This document shows, piece by piece, positions 22,539 through 32,665 of a stretch of DNA of 64,000 nucleotides. The stretch covers positions 1-64,000 of the forward strand of contig NZ_RJTN01000017.1 of assembly GCF_005497185.1 (NCBI RefSeq). Direction: 5' to 3'. Source of the DNA: Pectobacterium polonicum (GTDB lineage: Bacteria > Pseudomonadota > Gammaproteobacteria > Enterobacterales > Enterobacteriaceae). Under the pieces are notes generated by a model. That model ran no database searches, was not told the DNA's origin, and saw only the letters and a program-made list of their open reading frames with translations. Position 1 is the first letter of the stretch, and each line of letters begins with the position of its first letter. A program made the position numbers and the translations under genes.

Positions 22539-22831
22539 TTACATTACCTGTTTGCTACTAAGAACTTCTTGTTAGTGCTCACCGGTACTGCGTGGCGCAC
22601 ATATTACTTTCCCAGACTTATAAGTCAAACAATTTTTCCCACCTTACGTTCGTTTGAACAATTCGCATCCAAGACGCGCATTTTCACAACAAAAAGTCTG
22701 TTTTATCGACAGAAAAACAGGCGGTTACCTTGCCAAAGGAAGCGCGCAATAAAAATAGATATATCGATAAATGTGTGGGAGAAAAGCGGGAAGTGGCAAT
22801 TGCGTCCCGCGAACACGAGACGCATTGTCAA

Positions 22832-23017
22832 TCAATATGACGTCGGTTGAGATTTTTCGGCCTGAATACGCTGATAGATCTCTTCACGGTGGACAGAAAC
22901 CTCTTTAGGTGCGTTAACACCAATACGCACCTGGTTGCCTTTCACTCCTAATACGGTAACCGTTACCTCATCGCCGATCATGAGGGTTTCGCCAACTCGA
23001 CGAGTCAAAATAAGCAT
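22832..23017 (-). CDS. csrA: Carbon storage regulator CsrA (RsmA)
   Basis: A 61-residue homodimeric RNA-binding protein that blocks ribosome binding at GGA-containing leaders; in soft-rot bacteria RsmA represses exoenzymes and quorum-sensing output and is titrated by rsmB RNA. The complete family sequence is seen ([16 protein letters not shown] ... [16 protein letters not shown]). CAAGGAGCAAAG provides a ribosome site. The 326 bases to alaS contain its promoter region. Confidence 0.98.
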   Translation of the reverse strand: MLILTRRVGETLMIGDEVTVTVLGVKGNQVRIGVNAPKEVSVHREEIYQRIQAEKSQPTSY

Positions 23018-23275
23018 TCTTTGCTCCTTGAAAGATTATAAAGAGTCGGGTCTCTCTGTCTCCCCGCCATTATCCATCATGTGCTGTGAAAACGTAAACC
23101 TAGCCGATGGTATAACCACCCCATCACACTTCGGCTCGTTACTACTTGTTAGTTTAGTCGATATCAGTAGCTTGTGCTTTTGTTATCACAACAAGAGGGC
23201 TTAGCATATAACGCCTCAGAATGTCTGAAGGTAACATACTTCCCCCCCCCTGTTTAACGAATCCTTTTCCGCAGA

Positions 23276-23310
23276 CAAAAACGCCACAACCAGAAAGTTA
23301 TGGCGTTTTT
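23276..23310 (-). terminator. Terminator of alaS
   Basis: On the minus strand ACGCCATAAC-tttctg-GTTGTGGCGT is followed by TTTTTGT, 34 bases past the alaS stop. Confidence 0.85.
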
Positions 23311-23343
23311 GTGGGATAACGCAAATAAAACGTTATCTATCGC

Positions 23344-25971
23344 TTATAACTTAGCAACAACCCAAGGCTCAACGCTAGCTAACGCGCCAGGCAATGCCGA
23401 CACGTCTGAACCACCAGCCTGAGCCATATCAGGGCGACCACCGCCTTTGCCGCCAACCTGTTGGGCAACAAACCCTATCAGTTCGCCAGCTTTTACGCGG
23501 TCAGTTAGATCTTTCGTCACACCAGAAATCAAGCTAACCCGGCCTTCTGCCGCCGTTCCGAGAACGATAACGGCAGACCCGAGTTGATTTTTAAGGTCGT
23601 CAACCATCGTGCGCAGCAGTTTAGGATCGACATTATCCAGTTGCGTAACCAGCAACTTCACACCGTTAATCTCTTTTGCTTTACCGGACAGGGACGAGCT
23701 TTCCTGCGCGGCTTGCTGAGCTTTCAACTGCTGAAGCTCTTTCTCCAATGCTCGCGCACGATCCAGAACAGAGCGTACCTTATCCGTCAGGTTGTGACTA
23801 TCCCCTTTAAGCAGTTGCGCAATGTCTTGCAGAACGTCGCTCTGGCGATGCAGCGCGGATAGCGCATTCTCGCCCGTGGTCGCTTCAATACGACGCACGC
23901 CAGCAGCAGTACCTGACTCAGAAATGATTTGGAACAGTCCGATATCACCAGTACGACTTGCATGCGTACCGCCACAAAGTTCAATGGAGAAATCCCCCAT
24001 CGTCAGAACACGGACATGGTCATCGTACTTCTCGCCGAACAGCGCCATTGCGCCCTTCGCCCTCGCATCATCCAACGCCATAACATCCGTTTGCACGGTA
24101 AGGTTACGGCGGATTTGCGCGTTAACGATATCTTCAACCTGACGAATTTGCTCAGGTTTCATCGCTTCCGTATGTGAGAAGTCAAAACGCAGATAGCTAT
24201 CGTTAACCAGAGAACCTTTCTGTGCGACATGATCGCCCAAGACCTGACGGAGCGCGGCATGCAGCAGGTGCGTTGCAGAGTGGTTCAGACGAATGCGATC
24301 GCGGCGTTGGCTATCAACGTTTGCATCGACACTGTCGTTAACACGCAGTGTCCCCTGAGTTAGTTTACCGACATGGCCGATTGCCTGACCGTATTTCTGC
24401 GTATCCTGAACGGCAAAGCTGACGCCCGCATTTTTCAGTTCACCCTGGTCACCAACCTGACCGCCGGATTCACCATAGAATGGCGTCTCATTCAGAATCA
24501 CGACGGCTTCATCACCTGCCGCAATCTGATCGACCGCGTTTCCATTATGATAAAGCGCGATCACCTTCGCTTGCTGCTGCGTTTTTTCGTAGCCGCAGAA
24601 TGGCGTGTTTTCATCCACTCGAATGAGGCTGTTGTAATCCACACCAAATCCGCTGGCCTCGCGAGCACGCTGACGCTGAGCCGTCATCGCAGATTCAAAA
24701 CCTTTCTCGTCAACTTTTAATCCACGCTCGCGGCAAACATCCGCAGTGAGGTCGACAGGGAAACCATAAGTGTCATATAGGCGGAAGACAGTTTCACCAT
24801 CCAGGGTATCCCCTTTCAGGTTTTTAATTTCCTCATCTAACAGAGATAACCCGCGTTCTAACGTGCGGGCAAACTGCTCTTCTTCCATCTTCAGCGCTTG
24901 CTCAACTACCGATTGCTGCTTTTTCAATTCGGCAGCCGCAGGACCCATGACTTCAATCAGTGGCGCAACCAATTTATAAAAGAAGGCATCCGTTGCACCC
25001 AGCATATTACCGTGACGCGCAGCACGACGAATAATACGGCGCAGGACATAGCCACGGTTTTCATTAGACGGCATCACGCCATCGGCAATCAGGAACGCAC
25101 AAGAGCGGATATGGTCTGCGATAACACGCAACGATTTATTGGTTAAATCGGTTGTACCGACAGCTTTCGCTACCGCATCAATCAGCGTCTTGAACAGATC
25201 AATGTCATAGTTTGAATTGACATGTTGCAATACCGCAGAAACACGCTCTAAGCCCATACCCGTATCGACGGAAGGCTTCGGCAGTGGCAGCATTGTGCCG
25301 TCAACCTGGCGGTTGAACTGCATGAACACCAAATTCCAGATTTCGATATAGCGATCGCCATCCTCATCAGGGCTTCCCGGCGGGCCACCCGCGATATGCT
25401 CACCGTGATCAAAGAAAATTTCGGTGCATGGACCACACGGCCCCGTCTCGCCCATCTGCCAGAAGTTATCAGAAGCGTAAGGTCCGCCTTTGTTATCACC
25501 AATACGAATAATTCTTTCGCGCGGCACGCCAACTTCATCAGCCCAAATGTCGTAAGCTTCATCATCCGTTGCGTATACCGTTACCCACAATTTTTCTTTT
25601 GGCAGATTGAACCACTGGGGAGACGTCAGCAATTCCCACGCATAGCGAATCGCATCATGCTTGAAGTAATCACCGAAGCTGAAGTTACCCAGCATTTCAA
25701 AAAAGGTGTGGTGGCGTGCGGTATAACCTACGTTTTCCAGGTCATTATGTTTACCACCGGCACGTACGCAGCGCTGCGAGGTCGTCGCTCGGACATAGCT
25801 GCGTTTATCCAGCCCGAGGAACACATCTTTGAACTGGTTCATACCCGCATTGGTGAATAACAATGTCGGATCGTTGTTCGGCACCAGAGAGCTGCTATCA
25901 ACAACCTGGTGTCCCTTACTGTGGAAAAAATCGAGAAACGCTTGACGGATCTCAGCGGTGCTCTTGCTCAT
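23344..25971 (-). CDS. alaS: Alanine-tRNA ligase AlaS
   Basis: Charges tRNA-Ala and hydrolyses mischarged Ser/Gly. The 875 residues are full length: class II core ([29 protein letters not shown]), editing-domain metal ligands in [13 protein letters not shown] and [14 protein letters not shown], then the C-Ala domain with Gly-rich [16 protein letters not shown]. It lies between csrA and recX as in E. coli. Confidence 0.98.
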   Translation of the reverse strand: MSKSTAEIRQAFLDFFHSKGHQVVDSSSLVPNNDPTLLFTNAGMNQFKDVFLGLDKRSYVRATTSQRCVRAGGKHNDLENVGYTARHHTFFEMLGNFSFGDYFKHDAIRYAWELLTSPQWFNLPKEKLWVTVYATDDEAYDIWADEVGVPRERIIRIGDNKGGPYASDNFWQMGETGPCGPCTEIFFDHGEHIAGGPPGSPDEDGDRYIEIWNLVFMQFNRQVDGTMLPLPKPSVDTGMGLERVSAVLQHVNSNYDIDLFKTLIDAVAKAVGTTDLTNKSLRVIADHIRSCAFLIADGVMPSNENRGYVLRRIIRRAARHGNMLGATDAFFYKLVAPLIEVMGPAAAELKKQQSVVEQALKMEEEQFARTLERGLSLLDEEIKNLKGDTLDGETVFRLYDTYGFPVDLTADVCRERGLKVDEKGFESAMTAQRQRAREASGFGVDYNSLIRVDENTPFCGYEKTQQQAKVIALYHNGNAVDQIAAGDEAVVILNETPFYGESGGQVGDQGELKNAGVSFAVQDTQKYGQAIGHVGKLTQGTLRVNDSVDANVDSQRRDRIRLNHSATHLLHAALRQVLGDHVAQKGSLVNDSYLRFDFSHTEAMKPEQIRQVEDIVNAQIRRNLTVQTDVMALDDARAKGAMALFGEKYDDHVRVLTMGDFSIELCGGTHASRTGDIGLFQIISESGTAAGVRRIEATTGENALSALHRQSDVLQDIAQLLKGDSHNLTDKVRSVLDRARALEKELQQLKAQQAAQESSSLSGKAKEINGVKLLVTQLDNVDPKLLRTMVDDLKNQLGSAVIVLGTAAEGRVSLISGVTKDLTDRVKAGELIGFVAQQVGGKGGGRPDMAQAGGSDVSALPGALASVEPWVVAKL

Positions 25972-26109
25972 AATTGTCCTGGAATCAAGCTAGAAGAACA
26001 GATCGCGGGCAAGGTTAGTCCAGCATGCTGACGTTACCGAGCAACTCACGAACAAAAAAGTGGGAATAAGATAAATTTTCTTCGATGGGAAGTAAAATCC
26101 CGTGTGCGT

Positions 26110-26598
26110 TCAATCTGAAAAATTCGTATAGATTGACTGGATTTCTTCATGAAAAAAGCCACGATAGAGCAGATATCGCTGATGTTTGACTTTGTCTTTC
26201 CATTCATCGGACAGAGGATGCCCGAATTTCCGTTCCACAACCGATTTAGCAAGCGCACACCAGTCAATATCACTCTCGTTCAGTGCCGTGGCTAATATTG
26301 TTTTGTCGATTCCTTTCTGGCCCAGCTCCATTTTAATCCGCTGGACGCCATAGCCTTTGCGGCTCCGGCTGCTGATATAGCGGCGAGCATAGCGCGCATC
26401 ATCCAGCCAACCATGCTCCTTACAATAAGCAATAGCCGCTTCCACATCTTCTGCCGCAGCCTGGGCTGTGGATTCGTCTACTTCACCTTCTACGCTTTCT
26501 GACTTATATAAATACGCCGCACATTTGCGGCGTATTTCGGTTTCACTATAATCGCGCACAGAAAGCACGTTCATCGCATAGCGTAATGGTTTATTCAT
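26110..26598 (-). CDS. recX: RecA regulatory protein RecX
   Basis: A 162-residue three-helix-repeat protein that caps and destabilises RecA filaments. Motifs typical of RecX include YCKEHGWLDDARYARRYISSR and GYGVQRIKMELGQKGI. It follows recA by 45 bases on the same strand and is expected to be expressed by readthrough as part of the SOS response. Confidence 0.95.
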   Translation of the reverse strand: MNKPLRYAMNVLSVRDYSETEIRRKCAAYLYKSESVEGEVDESTAQAAAEDVEAAIAYCKEHGWLDDARYARRYISSRSRKGYGVQRIKMELGQKGIDKTILATALNESDIDWCALAKSVVERKFGHPLSDEWKDKVKHQRYLLYRGFFHEEIQSIYTNFSD

Positions 26599-26643
26599 CC
26601 ATCTATCCGCTGACGTGCTCTATCACAGGTAGTTCAACCACCA

Positions 26644-27717
26644 TTAGAATTCTTCGTTGCCTTCGCCAGCGAATTCATCTTCGTCATGGCTATTTCCAGC
26701 GGCGGCTGGCGTCAGTTCATTGCCTTTGTGTAGCAACATTTCACGCAACTTTTTATCCAGCTCAGCAGCAATCGCCGGGTTCTCTTTCAGGAAATTACAG
26801 GCGTTTGCTTTACCCTGACCGATCTTGTCGCCGTTATAGCTATACCAGGCACCGGCTTTTTCGATCAGTTTGTGTTTCACACCCAGATCAACCAGCTCAC
26901 CGTGGATATTGATGCCTTCACCGTACAAAATTTGGAACTCAGCCTGCTTGAATGGCGCCGCGACTTTATTTTTCACAACTTTAACACGCGTTTCGCTGCC
27001 GACAACTTCTTCACCTTCCTTGATAGCGCCAGTACGACGAATATCTAAACGAACAGAAGCGTAAAATTTCAGGGCATTACCGCCAGTGGTGGTTTCAGGG
27101 TTACCAAACATCACGCCAATTTTCATACGGATCTGGTTGATGAAGATCAGCAGCGTATTGGCTTGCTTCAGGTTACCCGCCAGCTTACGCATAGCTTGGC
27201 TCATCATACGTGCCGCAAGGCCCATATGAGAGTCACCGATTTCACCTTCAATTTCAGCTTTCGGCGTCAAAGCAGCTACAGAGTCGACAATGATAACGTC
27301 AACAGCGCCAGAACGCGTAAGCGCATCACAAATCTCCAACGCCTGCTCGCCGGTATCCGGCTGAGAACACAGCAGGTTATCAATATCTACACCCAGCTTT
27401 TTCGCATAAATGGGGTCCAACGCATGTTCAGCGTCGATGAACGCACAGGTTTTACCTTCGCGCTGAGCAGCAGCGATCACCTGTAGAGTCAGCGTAGTTT
27501 TACCGGAAGATTCTGGTCCATAAATCTCAACGATACGCCCCATCGGTAAACCGCCGGCGCCCAGAGCAATATCAAGGGACAAAGAGCCTGTAGAAATGGT
27601 TTCAACATCCATTGAGCGATCCTCGCCCAACCGCATGATAGAACCTTTACCAAATTGCTTTTCGATTTGGCCCAGTGCTGCCGCAAGTGCCTTTTGTTTG
27701 TTCTCATCAATAGCCAT
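26644..27717 (-). CDS. recA: Recombinase RecA
   Basis: Strand-exchange ATPase and LexA co-protease. 357 residues with Walker [10 protein letters not shown] near 67, [18 protein letters not shown] and the DNA-binding loops. The start [11 protein letters not shown] (27717) follows AGGAGC; an earlier in-frame codon at 27732 is not used in the family. A LexA box lies 84 bases upstream. Confidence 0.98.
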   Translation of the reverse strand: MAIDENKQKALAAALGQIEKQFGKGSIMRLGEDRSMDVETISTGSLSLDIALGAGGLPMGRIVEIYGPESSGKTTLTLQVIAAAQREGKTCAFIDAEHALDPIYAKKLGVDIDNLLCSQPDTGEQALEICDALTRSGAVDVIIVDSVAALTPKAEIEGEIGDSHMGLAARMMSQAMRKLAGNLKQANTLLIFINQIRMKIGVMFGNPETTTGGNALKFYASVRLDIRRTGAIKEGEEVVGSETRVKVVKNKVAAPFKQAEFQILYGEGINIHGELVDLGVKHKLIEKAGAWYSYNGDKIGQGKANACNFLKENPAIAAELDKKLREMLLHKGNELTPAAAGNSHDEDEFAGEGNEEF

Positions 27718-27800
27718 TTCTGCTCCTGTCATGCGGCGTAGCTCTGCTGTCTCTACGCGGCTGCTTAATCATGAATTGCCGAATAATTACTGACATTATA

Positions 27801-27816
27801 CTGTATGCGTATACAG
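27801..27816. promoter_or_regulatory. LexA (SOS) box of recA
   Basis: CTGTATGCGTATACAG is a perfect CTGT-N8-ACAG SOS operator in the recA promoter region, which makes recA and recX DNA-damage inducible. Confidence 0.93.
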
Positions 27817-27824
27817 CATCAAGG

Positions 27825-28319
27825 TTATTTTTTCAGAAATGCGTCGAGCAGCGTTTGCAGCGCAAAATGCACGGATTGCAGGCGTACCGTATTTCGGTCT
27901 CCGCTAAATCGCATTTTTTGGGCAAATCCCCCGCCCTGCTTGTCAGTGAAGCCAAACCATACCGTGCCGACAGGTTTCTCTTCCGTCCCCCCATCTGGCC
28001 CCGCGACGCCACTTACCGATATGGCAAAATCTGCACTGGCGGCCTGCAACGCTCCTGCGGCCATCTCATTGACCACATCTTCACTCACAGCACCATGCCG
28101 CTCCAATGTCTCTGCGCTCACATTTACCAGGCGCTGTTTAGCCAGATTGCTATATGTCACAAAGCCGTAGTCAAACCAGCCGGAACTGCCTGCGACATCG
28201 GTAATAGATTTAGCCAGCCAGCCCCCAGTGCAGGATTCTGCACACGTCAACGTGGCACCGCGGGCTTTCAGTTTTTCACCCACTAAAGCACTTAACCGCA
28301 GAATGTCATCTTCCGTCAT
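27825..28319 (-). CDS. pncC: Nicotinamide-nucleotide amidohydrolase PncC
   Basis: Deamidates NMN to nicotinate mononucleotide in NAD recycling. The 164-residue single CinA-C domain shows TCAESCTGGWLAKSITDVAGSS and SGVAGPDGGTEEKPVGTVWFG. It is upstream of recA, as ygaD is in E. coli. mutS, its usual next neighbour, is absent from the following DNA. Confidence 0.95.
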   Translation of the reverse strand: MTEDDILRLSALVGEKLKARGATLTCAESCTGGWLAKSITDVAGSSGWFDYGFVTYSNLAKQRLVNVSAETLERHGAVSEDVVNEMAAGALQAASADFAISVSGVAGPDGGTEEKPVGTVWFGFTDKQGGGFAQKMRFSGDRNTVRLQSVHFALQTLLDAFLKK

Positions 28320-28558
28320 TGTCGCCTCATAGTAATCAAGGATGGTTTGGTCAGGGTAACACTTTTCCCCAAAAAAGACGCCCCGCTACGCAGGATGCGA
28401 TGCGCCTAGCAAAGAAGATGAAATAGGATGAAAAATGAGAGAAGCCGATGAAAATTGAATAGAAAGAAACCGGATAATGATGCAAAGAACAGTGTGACCT
28501 GAATCGTTCATTGGTCGGCAGGGTAAAAGGATGGAGTAATTAATAATGATAGCGTGAT

Positions 28559-28894
28559 TTACATACAACCCGCACAACTGGTGCATCGCCAGTCGTGTTT
28601 ATTTATAGCCTGAAAAAAATATCTAAAATAACATTCCTCGATAGGTACATTATTCTCTTCAAAGCTATCAGCAAGCCAGTCGATATTTTCCAGAATCCAA
28701 TCATCCTCATCTAATCCGTCACGGTACATTTCGTCATCAGGATCGATGATAGAGTAAATCCCCATCGTTCCCATATGATTTTCTTTATATTTTTCCGGTA
28801 GCGAAAAATCTTTTTCTTTATAAGAGATTAACCAATGGCCATGACAAAGCAGGTTGCCATTACGGCTCCATTTGGCAACAAATGGATTATTCAT
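28559..28894 (-). CDS. Hypothetical protein, 111 residues
   Basis: Not recognised. It is acidic in the middle (IDPDDEMYRDGLDEDDWILENIDWLADSFEEN), has no signal peptide or membrane segment, and ends in a Cys-rich tail CTSCAGCM that could bind metal. The ribosome site is weak. It stands alone between pncC and a spacer of 480 bases, with lower GC than its core neighbours. Confidence 0.5.
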   Translation of the reverse strand: MNNPFVAKWSRNGNLLCHGHWLISYKEKDFSLPEKYKENHMGTMGIYSIIDPDDEMYRDGLDEDDWILENIDWLADSFEENNVPIEECYFRYFFQAINKHDWRCTSCAGCM

Positions 28895-29099
28895 ATTTAT
28901 TACTCATCAGCGTAAAAGCTGATTATAAACGTATCACGACGAACTGATAAAGTAAATCACGACAATCAACACATTATTCACGGGACAAAAAATATGGACA
29001 AAACCCTATTACACCTTAATAGGTATAACCTCATTAATCATAAATTGACAAATATCAAATAATATAAAAATAAAATATATAAACAGGGAGGTGAAAATA

Positions 29100-29127
29100 A
29101 AAAAAAGCCCACTAATAATAGTGGGCG
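29100..29127 (-). terminator. Strong intrinsic terminator with no assigned gene
   Basis: On the minus strand GCCCACTATTATTAGTGGGC is followed by eight Ts. No convincing gene ends just before it on that strand; the only small frame seen upstream is 19 codons (about 29254-29313). The region 28895-29376 otherwise shows nothing recognisable. Confidence 0.75.
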
Positions 29128-29376
29128 GGGTATAGCTATTATCGTTATATAAAAACCCTGGTGTTTTGCGGCACTTCATTCGGCTTCTGTCTGATACTTA
29201 CAGTACCGAATGAACATTAACGTAACATTAGGCGCGTAAAAATTTTGGCTATTGCTGCGATAGCCTGTACCAACTCTACTGCCAACCTCCTCCAACTTTG
29301 CTTCGCTGGTCGATATCAGTCAGAATGGCGTTCATCTGCCCATAAAGGGGTAACAATCCATTAGGGAGGATGACGG

Positions 29377-29865
29377 GTGTTTCCCTCTTTCTTAAGACGA
29401 ATAGCAGTGAAAAACGGCAGCTATGCCAATGAAATCAGCGGCAGTATCACGATCAATCGGCCGGAAGAATACTTGTTTGATCTTTGGCGAAAACCGGAAA
29501 CGTTGCCGATCCTGATGGGCCACTTCGCGAGTATTGAGATACTGAACCATACCGACTCTAACTGGCGAATTAACACACCGATTGGTGCACTCATTGAGTG
29601 GCAGGCTCGTATTATTGACGAAAAACCGGGGGAATATATCCACTGGCGTTCACTGGAAGGCGCGCGTGTTCCTAATGAAGGCCGGCTTTCTTTTCGGCCA
29701 GCCTCGGCAGAAGCGGGGACAACCGTAACGCTGACCATTCGCTACAATCCACCAGGAGGCTTGATCGGAAAAAAGATCGGCCAAATGTTTGATATGTTTT
29801 CTCGCGAGATGCTGACTAAAACGCTCTATCGTTTTAAAAAATTAGCGGAAGGTGAGTTGGCATAG
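29377..29865 (+). CDS. SRPBCC/START-like fold protein (polyketide cyclase/dehydrase-type)
   Basis: 162 residues with the SRPBCC pattern: GSITINRPEEYLFDLWRKPETLPILMGHFASIEIL, then WRINTPIGALIEWQARI and EYIHWRSLEGARVPNEGRL, and a terminal long helix. Such proteins bind hydrophobic ligands or, in the YndB/CoxG-like group, act at membranes; no specific ligand can be named. A GTG at 29377 after GGGAGG is chosen; GTG at 29407 (VKNGSYANE) is possible. Confidence 0.7.
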   Translation: MFPSFLRRIAVKNGSYANEISGSITINRPEEYLFDLWRKPETLPILMGHFASIEILNHTDSNWRINTPIGALIEWQARIIDEKPGEYIHWRSLEGARVPNEGRLSFRPASAEAGTTVTLTIRYNPPGGLIGKKIGQMFDMFSREMLTKTLYRFKKLAEGELA

Positions 29866-29939
29866 GGCACCACCGCGACAGGTCATTATTGACCATTTTC
29901 CTGAACTGACAAAAGCGCCCCAATAAAGAGGAACGTAGA

Positions 29940-30614
29940 ATGCTGGAATTGATTCAAACCATTGGTCTTGGTCTGGTGTTAATCCTGCCACTCGCGAACC
30001 CACTGACGACGGTAGCGGTATTTTTGGCGATGTCCGGCAACATGAGCGAAGGGGAACGCAATCGTCAGATCTTTCAGGCCTCGCTTTATGTCTTCATTAT
30101 CATGACTGTCGCGTACTATGCGGGTCAGATCGTGATGAATACCTTCGGTATTTCCATCCCTGGATTACGCATTGCTGGCGGGCTCATCGTGGTATTTATC
30201 GGCTTTCGCATGCTTTTTCCTCAGCAAAAACCAGAACATGCGCCCGAAGTCAAAAGCAAAAAAGAAGAAATTAACGACAGTTTCTCCGCCAATGAAGTCA
30301 ACATCGCCTTCGTTCCACTGGCGATGCCTAGTACTGCTGGGCCAGGCACCATCGCCCTCATCATTAGCTCTGCATCACAAATCAAAAGCGGCGTCGATAT
30401 TACGCCATGGGTGATTACCGTCGCCCCCGTCCTCACTTTTATGTTAATCAGTCTGATCGTCTGGCTCAGTCTGAAAAGCTCTGGCCTGATTATGCGGCTG
30501 ATTGGGAAAAGTGGTATTGAAGCCATTTCACGGCTGATGGGGTTCCTGCTGGTTTGCATGGGTGTACAGTTCATCATTAATGGCACACTGGAGATCGTGC
30601 ATTCTCTCCATTAA
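29940..30614 (+). CDS. marC: MarC-family inner-membrane protein
   Basis: 224 residues with six predicted membrane helices. The sequence follows E. coli MarC throughout ([51 protein letters not shown]). Once thought linked to multiple antibiotic resistance, the family has no established function. AAGAGGAACG supplies a ribosome site. No marRAB genes are adjacent. Confidence 0.88.
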   Translation: MLELIQTIGLGLVLILPLANPLTTVAVFLAMSGNMSEGERNRQIFQASLYVFIIMTVAYYAGQIVMNTFGISIPGLRIAGGLIVVFIGFRMLFPQQKPEHAPEVKSKKEEINDSFSANEVNIAFVPLAMPSTAGPGTIALIISSASQIKSGVDITPWVITVAPVLTFMLISLIVWLSLKSSGLIMRLIGKSGIEAISRLMGFLLVCMGVQFIINGTLEIVHSLH

Positions 30615-30796
30615 GCTGAATGATAATAGCAGTATCAGCACATTGCCAAATAGCCCAGTTAGCGTCTATAACTTTGAATAGCGGGGTTTATTCAACGGCC
30701 GTAAGAGATGTTCAGCCCGTGTTACATAACAAATTTTATATAACAATAAGAAAGATTAATTTTTGCTTACCTAACGGAAAGTAGGGGCGGCCAATC

Positions 30797-32395
30797 ATGA
30801 AAATAAGAAAGCGGTTCCCAGTCAATTTACGTTCACTCATTTTGTCCCTCGCAATTATCAGTATGATCGTTACGCTGACGAATGCTTATATCGCCGTTTA
30901 TAATGTACAAAAAAAGCTCATTACCGATCAGATACTTAGTTCAAACCTTAATTACTCCACCAAATTAGCAGCCACCACAGAAAGTTTTTTATCTTCCGCA
31001 CAGCAGGAGTTAGCCTACAGTGCGATATCGATGGCGGATAGTTTTAGTGACGATGATGTGCTGTTAGAGAAAAGCGAACAAACATTCCGCATGAGCCAAA
31101 GTTTTAATTCGGTTTTCGTTGCGGATAGCCAGAACCGCATACACGCGGTTTACCCAACATCGCTCAACCTGAAAGGAAGCACGCTGACCTCAGATGCCAG
31201 CAAGCTAGCGCTAGAGGAAAAAAAACCGTTAATTAGCCAGCCTTATATTTCCCTTACAGGAAATCTCATCGTGCTGGTTTCCTCCCCCATCAAAGATAAA
31301 CAAGGCAATTACCTTGGCTACATCGGCGGAACCATTTATTTAAAAAGCAAAAGCGTGTTAAACGAGTTCATGAATACTCATTTCTATAACGATTACTCCA
31401 GCGTTTATGTCATCGATAAAAATGGAATTGTTCTCTACCATCAGGATAAACAGTGGGTCGGCAAGCCCGTTAACGACAAGAAAATCAAGGAAGCCTTTCA
31501 GAACAAAAAGAGCGGAACGCTTGCCATACCCGATATGCGAGGCACTCCGTCTCTGGCTGGGTTTGATACTGTGGCGTCATCCGGCTGGGTTATCATTACC
31601 TTACATCCCTATCAAAATGTACTCGATTCACTTAACAACGTCATGCGGTCCGTCTTATACGAAGGTGCACCGGTGATGGCATTAACGCTGATTGCACTGA
31701 CCCTGCTTGCCTTCTCTATTGCCAACCCTTTGCGCTTGCTGGCCGTTTCTGCCAGTAAAATGGAGGAGCCCGACGTCATTGAAAAAATCAAGAAAGTTCC
31801 CTCCTGGTATTTTGAGGTGGACCAGCTAAAACGCGTCATTCTTTTCGGTACGGTGCTGTTACACAAGCGGATCGGCAAGCTGAGTTTGCAAGCCCACACC
31901 GACCCACTCACCGGGCTACTCAATCGCCGTGGTATCTATGAGAATGTTGAACTCATTCTGTCAAAGAGCCATCAGGTTGCCGCTATCGTGATTGATATCG
32001 ATCATTTCAAACGCGTCAATGACACCTATGGGCACAATGTCGGCGATGACGTCATCAGGCTGTTGGCTAACAACATAAAACAGGGTTCACGAGAATCCGA
32101 TCTGATTTGTCGCACGGGTGGGGAGGAATTCCTGGCGCTCTTACCCGATACAGATATGGAGCAAGCCGCCGAGATTGCCGAACGGCTGCGTAAAAAAGTT
32201 GAAAAAATGCCGCTGCCGATTCCTGAAAACATCACGATTTCATTAGGCGTCACCTGTTTTACTCCAGGAACAGAACAAATCGATAGCATATTGAAAACTG
32301 CGGATGACGCCCTCTATCAAGCCAAGCATGAAGGTAGAAATCGAGTCGTTACCAAAATCCCCCCCGAACATTCGCTCAAAAAAGATACAAATTAG
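30797..32395 (+). CDS. Membrane diguanylate cyclase with periplasmic dCACHE sensor and GGDEF domain
   Basis: 532 residues: membrane helix about 12-32, a large periplasmic Cache-type sensor (about 35-280, including SGWVIITLHPYQNVL near its end), second helix about 288-312, then a GGDEF domain (about 370-525). The active site is GGEEF near 442 with an RxxD inhibitory site (RESD) five residues upstream, so it should make c-di-GMP with product inhibition. FKRVNDTYGHNVGDDV is well conserved. Ligand unknown. It is monocistronic. Confidence 0.9.
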   Translation: MKIRKRFPVNLRSLILSLAIISMIVTLTNAYIAVYNVQKKLITDQILSSNLNYSTKLAATTESFLSSAQQELAYSAISMADSFSDDDVLLEKSEQTFRMSQSFNSVFVADSQNRIHAVYPTSLNLKGSTLTSDASKLALEEKKPLISQPYISLTGNLIVLVSSPIKDKQGNYLGYIGGTIYLKSKSVLNEFMNTHFYNDYSSVYVIDKNGIVLYHQDKQWVGKPVNDKKIKEAFQNKKSGTLAIPDMRGTPSLAGFDTVASSGWVIITLHPYQNVLDSLNNVMRSVLYEGAPVMALTLIALTLLAFSIANPLRLLAVSASKMEEPDVIEKIKKVPSWYFEVDQLKRVILFGTVLLHKRIGKLSLQAHTDPLTGLLNRRGIYENVELILSKSHQVAAIVIDIDHFKRVNDTYGHNVGDDVIRLLANNIKQGSRESDLICRTGGEEFLALLPDTDMEQAAEIAERLRKKVEKMPLPIPENITISLGVTCFTPGTEQIDSILKTADDALYQAKHEGRNRVVTKIPPEHSLKKDTN

Positions 32396-32434
32396 GCACA
32401 CACACAGCGTTAGTCTAATGGGCTGAATCGCAGG

Positions 32435-32531
32435 CAAAAAAAACCCCGCACGAGGCGGGTAAGGTCATTCTAATGACAGGGATGGTTAACTACACAACAC
32501 TCACAGAGATGTGAGGTACTGACAAGGGATG
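32435..32531 (-). ncRNA. Candidate small RNA between the GGDEF and MFS genes
   Basis: On the minus strand an extended -10 (TGCTATAGT, 32537-32545) is followed about 7 bases later by a ~97-base stretch ending in CCCGC-ctcgt-GCGGG and eight Ts, the form of an Hfq-type sRNA terminator. A stem CTCAC-atctct-GTGAG lies in the middle. No reading frame or neighbouring minus-strand gene accounts for this terminator: the MFS gene stop is at 32666, more than 200 bases upstream. No -35 element is obvious. Not recognised as a known sRNA. Confidence 0.45.
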
Positions 32532-32665
32532 CAAGGACTATAGCAAGCCAAATGTATAGTATTGTCATCAGCAAGTAAGGTTAGTCTACCGGTTGTAAAA
32601 CAACATTGGTAAGGCTTTCCCTTGCCGTAATATCTCGCTATTTCAGCCCACTCCCCTAATAGCCA

